Shown: positions 42,499 to 50,543 of the stretch, in pieces | Position numbering within the stretch: the first letter of the stretch is position 1 | Layout of the letters: each line of letters begins with the position of its first letter | Assembly (NCBI RefSeq): GCF_007830515.1 | Contig: NZ_VLKT01000034.1 | Coordinates: 23,512-87,511, forward strand | Direction: 5' to 3' | DNA: 64,000 nt | Source of the DNA: Mesorhizobium tianshanense | GTDB taxonomy: Bacteria; Pseudomonadota; Alphaproteobacteria; Rhizobiales; Rhizobiaceae | The notes under the pieces: model-generated | Seen by the model: the letters and a program-made list of their open reading frames with translations, nothing else | Told to the model about the DNA's origin: nothing | Database searches by the model: none | Translations under genes and position numbers: made by a program

Positions 42499-45400
42499 AT
42501 GCACATCCTCACCACAACATCCGCCTCGCTCGACGATCTCGCCGAGCTGGTCGATCTCAGGCAGACGCCGGCGGACATCGTGGCGCTGTCCTTCACCGAC
42601 AGCGATCTGGCCGGGTTGGCGGCGGCGTGGAAGGCGGATGCGGATCGCCTGCCATCGATGCGGCTGGCGGCTTTGCGCGATCTGCGCCATCCGATGTCCG
42701 TCGATCTCTGGATCGACAGTGTCGCCCGGCACGCCAAGGTTATTCTGGTTCGCATTCTCGGTGGCTACGACTGGTGGCGCTACGGCTGCGACCAGCTTGC
42801 CTCGACTGCGCGCGAGCGCGGCATAAAACTGGCGCTGCTGCCCGGCGAATGTCGCGATGAGGATCTGCGGCTGATCGAAGGCTCGACGCTGCCGCGCGAG
42901 GAGCTCGACGCGCTGCTCGGCTATTTCCGCGAGGGCGGGCCGGCAAATATGAAGGCGCTGGTGCAGAGGCTGGCGCGACTGGCGGGTTCGGATACGGCGG
43001 TTGACGAGCCGGTCAGCGTGCCGAAAGCGGGCTACTACGAGCCGGGCCGCGGTGTCGTCCCCCTCCCCCTCGTGGGGAGGGTCCGGCCGCAGGCCGGGGG
43101 GGGGGTCCTCTCTGAAGCGCGCCGACAGAAAACGACGCCGAGCGCTGCCGCAACGACCCCACCCGGCCCTGCGGGCCACCCTTCCCACGAGGGGGATGGG
43201 GACGTCGTGCCAATTCTATTTTACCGCTCGATGCTGCTGGCCGCAGATGTCGCGCCCATCGACGCCCTTTTTGAGGCGCTCAGGCAGCGTGGCATGGCCC
43301 CTGCCCCTATCTTCGTATCCAGCCTAAAAGACCCGGCATCGCTCGCTTTTGTCGAAACCGCACTGGCCGCGCTGAAGCCTGCCGCCATCATCACCGCCAC
43401 GGCCTTCGCCTCCGGCGCCGAACCCGGCATCGAAACCCTGTTCGACCGCACCGGAGTGCCGGTGTTCCAGGTCATCGTCGCCACGACGCGCCGTGACATT
43501 TGGCAAGAGAACCAGCGTGGCCTGGCGCCAGCCGACCTCGCCATGCATGTCGTGTTGCCGGAGCTCGACGGCCGCATCCTTGCCGGCGCCATTTCCTTCA
43601 AGGGCGAAAGCGAGACCGACCCGGCATTGGCCTTCCGCGCCTTCGCCAACCGGCCGGAGCCGGATCGCATCGCGCAGGTGGCGAACCGTGTCGAAGCCTT
43701 CATCCGCCTGCAGCGAACGCCGCGCGCGGAGCGCAAGCTCGCCATCCTGATCCCCGACTATCCGAGCGCCCCCGGCCGCACCGGCTATGCCGTCGGCCTC
43801 GACGTGCCGTCCAGCGTGCTGGCCATGCTGCACGACCTGAGCGAACAGGGCTACGCCGTTGAAGGAATTCCGCAAACGCCGCGTGATTTGCTGGAGAGGC
43901 TGGAGCTTGGAAACCATGGCCTCGCCTTGCGAGATTACCTCGCGTTTTCGATCGAACTGCCCGAAGCTGCGCACAACGCTGTGGAGGCTGCGTGGGGTAG
44001 AGCTAATGACGAAGCTAACCTCAATGCGCCCCCCTCTGTCCTGCCGGACATCTCCCCCACTTGGGGGGAGATTGGCAGATCCATTGCCGGCTCTCTTCCT
44101 GCAGTGTTGGAGATTGGCGAAAGCAGAGATGAGGGCGCAATCTCCCCCCAAGTGGGGGAGATGTCCGGCAGGACAGAGGGGGGCGCGAAGGAACACCAAC
44201 ATTCGAGTCCGGCAACCAACAGGCAATTCCCCTTCCGCGCCGCCACCTTCGGCAACATCACCGTGGCGCTCGCCCCCGATCGCGGGCGCTCAGTCGACCG
44301 TCGCGCCGACTATCACGACCCGACGCTGCCGCCGCGCCATGCGCTGATCGCCTTTGGTCTCTGGCTGCGCAAGTCGCTCGGCATCCACGCCCTCGTCCAT
44401 GTCGGCGCCCATGGCACGCTGGAATGGCTGCCCGGCAAGACGGTGGCGCTGAGCGAAACCTGTTTTCCGGAGATCGTCACCGGTCCGCTGCCCGTCATCT
44501 ATCCCTTCATCGTCTCCAACCCGGGAGAGGCAGCGCAAGCCAAGCGGCGCATTGCCGCTGTCACCCTCGGCCATCTGCCGCCGCCGCTGACCGGCGCCGG
44601 GTTGGACGAGAGCCAGCACAAGCTTGAGCGGCTGGTCGACGAATATGCCCAGGCCGACGGTCTCGACCGCCGCCGCCGCGACCGTCTGGCGAAGCTGATC
44701 GTCGAAACCGCGCAAAAGACCGGCCTCGCTTCCGAGGCCGGCGTTGCCAAAACCGACGCGCCCGACGAAGCGTTGCGCCGCATAGACGCCTGGCTCTGCG
44801 ATCTCAAGGATTTCGCCATCAAGGACGGCCTTCATATCTATGGCCGCTCGCCCAGGGGGGAAGGCGCGGGCGAGGCCGATCCGCAGCGCGAGCAGAGTGC
44901 GGCGGCCGAGAAGGCAGCACTGCTTGGCGCCCTCGACGGCCGCCATGTGGCTGCCGGACCGGCCGGTGCGCCGGCGCGCGGCCGGCGCGATGTGCTGCCG
45001 ACCGGCCGCAACCTGTTCACATCAGACCCGCGTACCATGCCGACGCCGACATCCTTCGATCTCGGCAGGGCGGCGTCCGACGAGGTCTTGCGCAGCTACA
45101 CGCAATCGCATGGCGACTGGCCGCGCTCGCTTGTCATCGACCTCTGGGGCTCGGCCTCGCTGCGCACCGGCGGCGAGGAGATCGCGCAGGGCCTGGCGCT
45201 GATGGGCTGCCGGCCGCAATGGGATTCCGCCACCGGCCGCGTCACCGGCATCGAGGTGCTGCCGCCGGCCACGCTCGGCCGCCCGCGCGTCGATGTCACC
45301 TGGCGCATATCAGGCCTGTTCCGCGACATGTTCCCGACCCAGATCGCGCTGATCGACGCTGCCGCCAACGCCGTCGCCGCCCGCGACGAGGACTCTTCGG

Positions 45401-46164
45401 AAAACCCGCTCGCGGCAAGGACCCGAGCGGATGGCAAGATCAGCCCGCGCATTTTCGGCACCTCGCCCGGCACTTACGGCGCCGGCGTCGAGGATTTATT
45501 GTCGAGCGGCGACTGGGCCGCGCGCGAAGAGATCGGCCGCGCCTACCTCGACGCCACCTCGCATGCCTATGGCGGCGGCGAGGGCGAAGGCGTCTCAGCG
45601 CCCGGCGCGTTCGAGGATCGTATCGCCGAGGCCGACCTTCTCGTCCATACGGGAGACGACCCCGGCCGCGACATTCTCGAAGGTTCCGCCGACGTCGCCT
45701 TCATCGGCGGATTTTCGGCAGCGCTCGCGGCGCTCGGCAGGAACGCCGACGTCATCGTGCTCGACACCACGGACCCACAGAAGCCGAGGCCGCGCTCGGT
45801 CGGAGAAGCCGTTTCCCGGGTAGTTCGCGCCCGCGCGGTCAATCCCCGCTTCATATCAGGCCAGATGCGGCACGGGCCGCGCGGTGCTTCGGAATTCGCC
45901 GAGACGGTTGACCGGCTGGTCGGCTTTGCCGAGACCACCCGTGCCATCTCGGGCGCACTGATCGAGGCCGTGCATGACGCCTATCTCGGCGATCCCCTGG
46001 TACGCGCCTTCATCCTGCGCGAGAATCCTTCCGCCGCGAAAATCATCGCCGAACGCTTCCTGTCGGCACGGCGGCGCGGTCTCTGGCACCCGCTGCGCAA
46101 TTCCATCGACGACGATCTCGCCGCATTGATTGCCGAAGCACAAGCGCTTGAGGTGGCGGCATGA
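42499..46164 (+). CDS. cobN: Cobaltochelatase large subunit CobN, with two in-frame palindromic insertions
   Basis: 1221 aa. ATP-dependent insertion of Co2+ into hydrogenobyrinate a,c-diamide, together with CobS and CobT (not in the window). Family segments: VPILFYRSMLLAADVAPIDALFEAL near 236, TGVPVFQVIVATTRRDIW, PDYPSAPGRTGYAVGLDVPSS, GIHALVHVGAHGTLEWLPGK near 635, and PRVDVTWRISGLFRDMFP near 935. Two stretches do not look like CobN: about residues 187-235 and 509-563. They correspond to inverted-repeat elements and are Pro/Gly/Ser-rich. The reading frame survives both, so the protein may still work; the insertions lie at probable surface loops. Overlaps cobG by 4 bp. Confidence 0.93.
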   Translation: MHILTTTSASLDDLAELVDLRQTPADIVALSFTDSDLAGLAAAWKADADRLPSMRLAALRDLRHPMSVDLWIDSVARHAKVILVRILGGYDWWRYGCDQLASTARERGIKLALLPGECRDEDLRLIEGSTLPREELDALLGYFREGGPANMKALVQRLARLAGSDTAVDEPVSVPKAGYYEPGRGVVPLPLVGRVRPQAGGGVLSEARRQKTTPSAAATTPPGPAGHPSHEGDGDVVPILFYRSMLLAADVAPIDALFEALRQRGMAPAPIFVSSLKDPASLAFVETALAALKPAAIITATAFASGAEPGIETLFDRTGVPVFQVIVATTRRDIWQENQRGLAPADLAMHVVLPELDGRILAGAISFKGESETDPALAFRAFANRPEPDRIAQVANRVEAFIRLQRTPRAERKLAILIPDYPSAPGRTGYAVGLDVPSSVLAMLHDLSEQGYAVEGIPQTPRDLLERLELGNHGLALRDYLAFSIELPEAAHNAVEAAWGRANDEANLNAPPSVLPDISPTWGEIGRSIAGSLPAVLEIGESRDEGAISPQVGEMSGRTEGGAKEHQHSSPATNRQFPFRAATFGNITVALAPDRGRSVDRRADYHDPTLPPRHALIAFGLWLRKSLGIHALVHVGAHGTLEWLPGKTVALSETCFPEIVTGPLPVIYPFIVSNPGEAAQAKRRIAAVTLGHLPPPLTGAGLDESQHKLERLVDEYAQADGLDRRRRDRLAKLIVETAQKTGLASEAGVAKTDAPDEALRRIDAWLCDLKDFAIKDGLHIYGRSPRGEGAGEADPQREQSAAAEKAALLGALDGRHVAAGPAGAPARGRRDVLPTGRNLFTSDPRTMPTPTSFDLGRAASDEVLRSYTQSHGDWPRSLVIDLWGSASLRTGGEEIAQGLALMGCRPQWDSATGRVTGIEVLPPATLGRPRVDVTWRISGLFRDMFPTQIALIDAAANAVAARDEDSSENPLAARTRADGKISPRIFGTSPGTYGAGVEDLLSSGDWAAREEIGRAYLDATSHAYGGGEGEGVSAPGAFEDRIAEADLLVHTGDDPGRDILEGSADVAFIGGFSAALAALGRNADVIVLDTTDPQKPRPRSVGEAVSRVVRARAVNPRFISGQMRHGPRGASEFAETVDRLVGFAETTRAISGALIEAVHDAYLGDPLVRAFILRENPSAAKIIAERFLSARRRGLWHPLRNSIDDDLAALIAEAQALEVAA
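43058..43202. repeat. In-frame palindromic element 1 inside cobN
   Basis: Arms 43058-43107 and 43155-43202 are inverted complements with roughly 80-85% identity, each including a CCCCCTCGTGGG-type core. The central spacer encodes Ser/Arg/Thr. It adds about 48 residues to CobN without a stop. I recall this as one of the dispersed palindromes of mesorhizobia, normally intergenic. Confidence 0.75.
44026..44186. repeat. In-frame palindromic element 2 inside cobN, perfect 49-bp arms
   Basis: The left arm 44026-44074 and the right arm 44138-44186 are perfectly complementary over 49 bp, both with outer ends GCGCCCCCCTCTGTCCTG, around a 63-bp centre. It is translated in frame as APPSVLPDISPTWGEI near the start and ISPQVGEMSGRTEGGA near the end. 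Perfect arms imply recent arrival. Confidence 0.85.
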
Positions 46165-47507
46165 ACGCCTTCTCCCGACGCGGCGCCTGCCCCGCTCTGG
46201 CAGCACCGATGCAGACCGGCGACGGCCTTCTGGTGCGGCTCAATCCCATCACTGGAGGGTTGTGGCCGAAGCTGTTGATCGTACTCGGCGAATCCGCGTT
46301 GCGGCATGGCAACGGCATCATGGAAGTGACCGCGCGTGGCAGCCTGCAGATACGCGGCCTGACGCCGGCAAGCGCGCGGCTGCTGGCCACGGAGGTCGAC
46401 GCGCTGGGCATCGCCGTGCGCACCGGCGTGCCGGTGGAGACAGGGCCGCTGGCGGGCTTCGACCCCCAGGAGGTTGCGGACCCGCGCGCCCTGGCAGAGC
46501 GGATTCGCAAGGCCATCGAGGACGCCGGGCTGGCGCAACGTCTTGGTCCGAAGGTTTCGGTGATCGTCGATGGTGGTGGACGGCTGACGTTGGATACAGT
46601 GATGGCCGATGTCAGGCTGGCTGCGGTGCGGGCCAACGCCAGGATCCAGTGGAACATATCCATTGCCGGAGACGGGCAGAATGCGAAACCGCTCGTCACG
46701 GTCGGGGAAGACGCGGCCCGCGACATCGCCGTCGCAATCCTGAGGATGATTGCAGAAAAAGGCCGCGAGGCCCATGCAAGGGATTTGACGGAGAGGCAGC
46801 TAAGATCTCTCGAAAGCTGGCATTCCTTCGCGCCCCCCTCTGTCCTGCGCAGGACAGAGGGGGGCGCGACGGAGCGCCAACCCATCGGAGTTTTCGACTT
46901 GGCCGCAGCCGGCATCGCCCTCGGCATCGGACTACCCTTCGGCAGTATGCCAGCGCAAAAGCTCATCGACCTCGCACAACACGCCCTCACCCTCGGCGCT
47001 ACCGAAATCCGCCTGGCGCCGGGCCGCGCGCTGCTTTTCATCGGCCTCTCCCCGACCGACTGCCGCTCGCTCCAGCAAGCAGCAGCCACCCTCGGCTTCG
47101 TCACCTCCCCCACCGACCCACGCACCCGCATCGCCGCCTGCCCCGGCATGCCGGCCTGCGCCTCCGGGCGGGTCGCGACGCGCGACATCGCCGAGACCAT
47201 CGCGGCGGAGAACCGTGACATCCTCGATTCCTCGCTTACGTTGCACATTTCCGGCTGCGCCAAGGGCTGCGCGCATCCCGGCCCGGCGACGCTTACCCTG
47301 GTCGGCGGCGAAAACGGAGCCGGACTTGTCGTCAACGGGACGGCGAAGGCCCTTCCCGCCGGATACAGGCCGGGCTATGACGCCGCGCGCGGCATCGGCC
47401 GCGTCGCGGCAGCCCTCCGCAGCGCACGACTTCGAGGCGAGACCGCCGCCGCCTGCCTGGCAAGGCTCGGCGCGGCCGGTATCACCGAGGCTTACCGACA
47501 GGAATGA
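46161..47507 (+). CDS. cobG: Precorrin-3B synthase CobG
   Basis: 448 aa. Oxygen-dependent conversion of precorrin-3A to 3B, marking the aerobic B12 route. Two nitrite/sulfite-reductase ferredoxin-like half-domains; the first begins GDGLLVRLNPITGGL and has RGSLQIRGL. The [4Fe-4S] cysteines are in CPGMPACASG near residue 331 and SGCAKGCAHPGP near 370. A short non-family stretch, FAPPSVLRRTEGGA near residues 223-236, is encoded by a perfect 42-bp palindrome. Overlaps cobN and cobH by 4 bp each. Confidence 0.93.
   Translation: MNAFSRRGACPALAAPMQTGDGLLVRLNPITGGLWPKLLIVLGESALRHGNGIMEVTARGSLQIRGLTPASARLLATEVDALGIAVRTGVPVETGPLAGFDPQEVADPRALAERIRKAIEDAGLAQRLGPKVSVIVDGGGRLTLDTVMADVRLAAVRANARIQWNISIAGDGQNAKPLVTVGEDAARDIAVAILRMIAEKGREAHARDLTERQLRSLESWHSFAPPSVLRRTEGGATERQPIGVFDLAAAGIALGIGLPFGSMPAQKLIDLAQHALTLGATEIRLAPGRALLFIGLSPTDCRSLQQAAATLGFVTSPTDPRTRIAACPGMPACASGRVATRDIAETIAAENRDILDSSLTLHISGCAKGCAHPGPATLTLVGGENGAGLVVNGTAKALPAGYRPGYDAARGIGRVAAALRSARLRGETAAACLARLGAAGITEAYRQE
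46828..46869. repeat. In-frame 42-bp perfect palindrome inside cobG
   Basis: Two 21-bp arms meet at 46848/46849 with no spacer. The arm ends carry GCGCCCCCCTCTGTCCTG, identical to the outer ends of element 2 in cobN, so this is a minimal form of the same repeat family. It adds 14 codons without a frameshift. Confidence 0.85.
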
Positions 47508-48142
47508 GCATGGCCGCCTACGACTATATCCATGACGGCACGGCGATCTACGAGCGCTCCTTCGCCATCATCCGCGCCGAGGCCGACCTGTCGCGCTTTT
47601 CCGATGCCGAGGCTGACGTCGCCATCCGCATGATCCATGCCTGCGGCGAGGTCGAGGCTGCCCAGAATTTCGTTTTCTCCGGGGATTTCGTCGCCGCCGC
47701 GCGCACGGCTCTGTCAGCCGGCGCGCCGATCTTCTGCGACGCCGAGATGGTGTCGCATGGCGTCACCCGCGCCCGGTTGCCCGCCGGCAACGATGTGATC
47801 TGCACGCTGCGCGACCAGCGCACCGCCGAAATCGCCAAGGAGATCGGCAACACCCGCTCGGCCGCGGCCATCGACTTGTGGGGCGAGCGCATGGCGGGTT
47901 CGGTCGTCGCCATCGGCAATGCGCCGACCGCACTTTTCTACCTGCTGGAAAGGCTGCGCGACGGCGCACCTAAACCGGCAGCGATTATCGGCATGCCGGT
48001 CGGCTTCGTCGGTGCGGCCGAATCGAAGGACGCGCTGGCCGAAAATTCCTATGGCGTGCCCTACGCGATCGTACGCGGCAGGTTGGGCGGCAGCGCCATG
48101 ACCGCTGCAGCACTCAACGCACTGGCGAGGCCGGGCCTGTGA
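47504..48142 (+). CDS. cobH: Precorrin-8X methylmutase CobH
   Basis: 212 aa. Moves a methyl from C11 to C12, giving hydrogenobyrinate. Motifs: YERSFAIIRAEADLSRF, MIHACGEVEAAQNF (catalytic His), DAEMVSHGVTRARLPAGNDVICTL and IGNAPTALFYLLERL. Length normal. GTGA overlap with cobI. Confidence 0.96.
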   Translation: MSMAAYDYIHDGTAIYERSFAIIRAEADLSRFSDAEADVAIRMIHACGEVEAAQNFVFSGDFVAAARTALSAGAPIFCDAEMVSHGVTRARLPAGNDVICTLRDQRTAEIAKEIGNTRSAAAIDLWGERMAGSVVAIGNAPTALFYLLERLRDGAPKPAAIIGMPVGFVGAAESKDALAENSYGVPYAIVRGRLGGSAMTAAALNALARPGL

Positions 48143-48900
48143 ACGCGATTGCGAAAGGTAGACTCATTGGCGTCGGCACCGGTCCTGGCGACCCCGAACT
48201 GCTGACGCTGAAGGCGGTGCGCGCGCTGGCCGAGGCCGATGTGGTTGCGCATTTCGCCAAGCGCGGCAACAACAGCAACGCACGCGCCATCGTCGGCGAC
48301 CATTTTCGTCCTGATTTGATTGAATTGCCGCTGCTCTATCCCGTGACGACCGAAATCGACAAGGATCACAGCGATTACCGGTCGCAGATAACGCACTTCT
48401 ACGAAGAATCGGCCGAAAAGGTCGCCGAACATCTCAGCGCCGGCAGGACGGTCGCCGTGCTTTCGGAAGGCGACCCGCTTTTCTACGGCTCCTATATGCA
48501 TCTGCATGTCAGGCTGGCGCACCGCTTTCCAACCGAGGTCATCCCCGGCGTCACCGCCATGTCCGGCTGCTGGTCGGCGACCGGCCTGCCGATCGTCCAG
48601 GGCGACGACGTGCTGACGGTGCTGCCGGGCACGATGAGCGAATTCGAGCTGACGCGCCGCCTCGCCGACACCGATGCCGCGGTTATCATGAAGGTTGGCC
48701 GCAACCTGCCCAAGATCAGGCGCGCACTGGAAGCGACCGGCAAGCTGGCGCGTGCCATCTATGTCGAGCGCGGCACCATGTCGGGCGGCGTCTCGATGCG
48801 GCTGGCCGACAGACAAGACGACAAGGCGCCCTACTTCGCCATCGTGTTGGTGGCCGGCTGGTCCGGCCGTCCCGAAGCGTTGGTGGAGGCCGAGGCATGA
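48139..48900 (+). CDS. cobI: Precorrin-2 C20-methyltransferase CobI
   Basis: 253 aa, GTG start overlapping the cobH stop. SAM-dependent tetrapyrrole methylase fold: IGVGTGPGDPELLTLKAVRAL, LSEGDPLFYGSYMHL and VIPGVTAMSGCWSATGLP. Makes precorrin-3A from precorrin-2. Confidence 0.96.
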   Translation: MNAIAKGRLIGVGTGPGDPELLTLKAVRALAEADVVAHFAKRGNNSNARAIVGDHFRPDLIELPLLYPVTTEIDKDHSDYRSQITHFYEESAEKVAEHLSAGRTVAVLSEGDPLFYGSYMHLHVRLAHRFPTEVIPGVTAMSGCWSATGLPIVQGDDVLTVLPGTMSEFELTRRLADTDAAVIMKVGRNLPKIRRALEATGKLARAIYVERGTMSGGVSMRLADRQDDKAPYFAIVLVAGWSGRPEALVEAEA

Positions 48901-49661
48901 GTGGCCGCCTGACCGTCATTGGCCTTGGGCCCGGAAATGCCGACCAGGTGACACCGGAAGCGAGCCGCGCCGTCGCCGAGGCGAAATTCTTCTACGGCTA
49001 CAAGCCGTATCTCGACCGGCTCGACCTGCGCCCCGACCAGACCCGCGTCGCTTCCGACAACCGCGAAGAGCTGTCGCGCGCCAAGGACGCGCTGGCAAAG
49101 GCCGCGCAAGGCCACGATGTCGCCGTCGTCTCGGGGGGCGATCCCGGCGTCTTCGCCATGGCTGCGGCCGTCTGCGAGGCGATCGAGGCCGGCCCGGCCG
49201 AATGGCATTCCGTCGACGTGGCGATGCTGCCCGGCATCACCGCCATGCTCGCGGTCGCTGCCCGCATCGGCGCGCCGCTTGGCCATGATTTCTGCGCCAT
49301 CTCGCTGTCCGACAATCTGAAGCCGTGGGATCTGATCGAGCTGCGGCTGCTGGCGGCGGCGGGCGCCGGTTTCGTCATCGCGCTCTACAATCCGATCAGC
49401 AAGGCGCGCCCCTGGCAGCTCGGCCGCGCCTTCGAATGCCTGACGGCGATCCTGCCGGGCACCACGCCGGTCATCTTCGGTCGCGCCGCCGGCCGTCCCG
49501 ACGAGCGCATCGACGTGTATTTGCTGGCCGACGCCGATGCCGAGAAGGCAGATATGGCAACCTGCATCATCATCGGCTCGCCGGAAACCAGGATCATCAA
49601 GCGCCGTGAAAAACCGACGCTGGTCTACACGCCGCGTTCCGCAGCAGGCTCGAGGAAATGA
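48897..49661 (+). CDS. cobJ: Precorrin-3B C17-methyltransferase CobJ
   Basis: 254 aa. Methylase motifs: VIGLGPGNADQVTPEASRAV, VSGGDPGVFAMAAAV, PGITAMLAVAARIGAPLGHDFCAISLSD, and VIALYNPISKARPWQLGRAFECL. Ring contraction to precorrin-4. Its 3' end overlaps cobK, on the other strand, by 37 bp. Confidence 0.96.
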   Translation: MSGRLTVIGLGPGNADQVTPEASRAVAEAKFFYGYKPYLDRLDLRPDQTRVASDNREELSRAKDALAKAAQGHDVAVVSGGDPGVFAMAAAVCEAIEAGPAEWHSVDVAMLPGITAMLAVAARIGAPLGHDFCAISLSDNLKPWDLIELRLLAAAGAGFVIALYNPISKARPWQLGRAFECLTAILPGTTPVIFGRAAGRPDERIDVYLLADADAEKADMATCIIIGSPETRIIKRREKPTLVYTPRSAAGSRK

Positions 49662-50389
49662 TCGATCATCGCGGCAACGGATTCGACGGTCTCAGCCGAC
49701 GCAACGTCTGGCAGCGCCGGCCTGCGGATCATGACCACCTCGATGCCGAGCGCCCGTGCTGCGGCGATCTTGCCGTAGGTCGCCTCGCCGCCGCTGTTCT
49801 TGGAAACGACGACGTCGATATGGTGTTCCTGAAGCAGAGCATGCTCGTCCGCCTCGCGAAATGGCCCGCGCGCCAAGAGATAGGTCGCGTCGGGCACCGC
49901 AAGCCTCGGCTCGACCGGATCGACGCTGCGGATGAGATAGTGATGTTGAGGGGCGGCCTCGAAAGCGGCGACCTCTTGTCGGCCAAGAGCCAGGAAGGCG
50001 TGGCGCGGCACGGGGCCCAGCGCCGTCACCGCGCTGGCAACACTGTCCACCAGCGTCCACCGGTCACCTTCGGCAGGCTCCCAGCCTGGGCGCCTGAGCG
50101 CAACGATCGGCACGCCGGTCTCATGCGCCGCTTCCGCCGCATTGGCGGAGATTTGCGCCGCATAGGGATGCGTGGCGTCAATGAGCAGATCGATACGCAT
50201 ATCCTGGAGACAGGCAGCCAACCCATCAGCACCGCCGAATCCGCCAATGCGAATGGGAACGCCTTGCGCGACAGGATTTTCGGTGCGACCAGCCAGCGAC
50301 AGCGTGATCGCAAGATCGGCGCGCGCGGCCAGCTTTCCAGCCAATTGCCGGGCTTCGGTAGTCCCGCCGAGGATCAGAATTCGCTTCAT
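49625..50389 (-). CDS. cobK: Precorrin-6A reductase CobK, encoded on the opposite strand
   Basis: 254 aa from ATG 50389. NADPH-dependent reduction of precorrin-6A to 6B. Motifs: ILILGGTTEARQLAGKLAA at the N-terminus, RIGGFGGADGLAACL, LIDATHPYAAQISANAAEA, and VVSKNSGGEATYGKIAAARALGIEVVMIRRP at the C-terminus. It is the only cob gene on the minus strand, converging on cobJ with a 37-bp overlap. It must use its own promoter, in or next to the repeat at 50417-50535, and may not be under the riboswitch. Confidence 0.95.
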   Translation of the reverse strand: MKRILILGGTTEARQLAGKLAARADLAITLSLAGRTENPVAQGVPIRIGGFGGADGLAACLQDMRIDLLIDATHPYAAQISANAAEAAHETGVPIVALRRPGWEPAEGDRWTLVDSVASAVTALGPVPRHAFLALGRQEVAAFEAAPQHHYLIRSVDPVEPRLAVPDATYLLARGPFREADEHALLQEHHIDVVVSKNSGGEATYGKIAAARALGIEVVMIRRPALPDVASAETVESVAAMIDHFLEPAAERGV

Positions 50390-50416
50390 TGGCACCACAA
50401 TCGGCCACGCCGAGTA

Positions 50417-50535
50417 GCCCCTCACCCTTACCCTCTCCCCGTGAATGACGGGGAGAGGGGGACGCCAGCGTTTCGACCAGTTTCCTTCTCCCCGTCACTA
50501 TACGGGGAGAAGGTGCCGGCAGGTGGATGAGGGGC
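50417..50535. repeat. Palindromic element between cobK and cobL
   Basis: The ends are inverted (GCCCCTCA at 50417, TGAGGGGC ending at 50535). Inside are two further hairpins, CTCTCCCCG...CGGGGAGAG and CTTCTCCCCG...CGGGGAGAAG. It fills nearly the entire divergent cobK/cobL gap and ends 8 bp before the cobL start codon, so it overlaps whatever promoters serve both genes. Confidence 0.8.
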
Positions 50536-50543
50536 GGCGCGGC

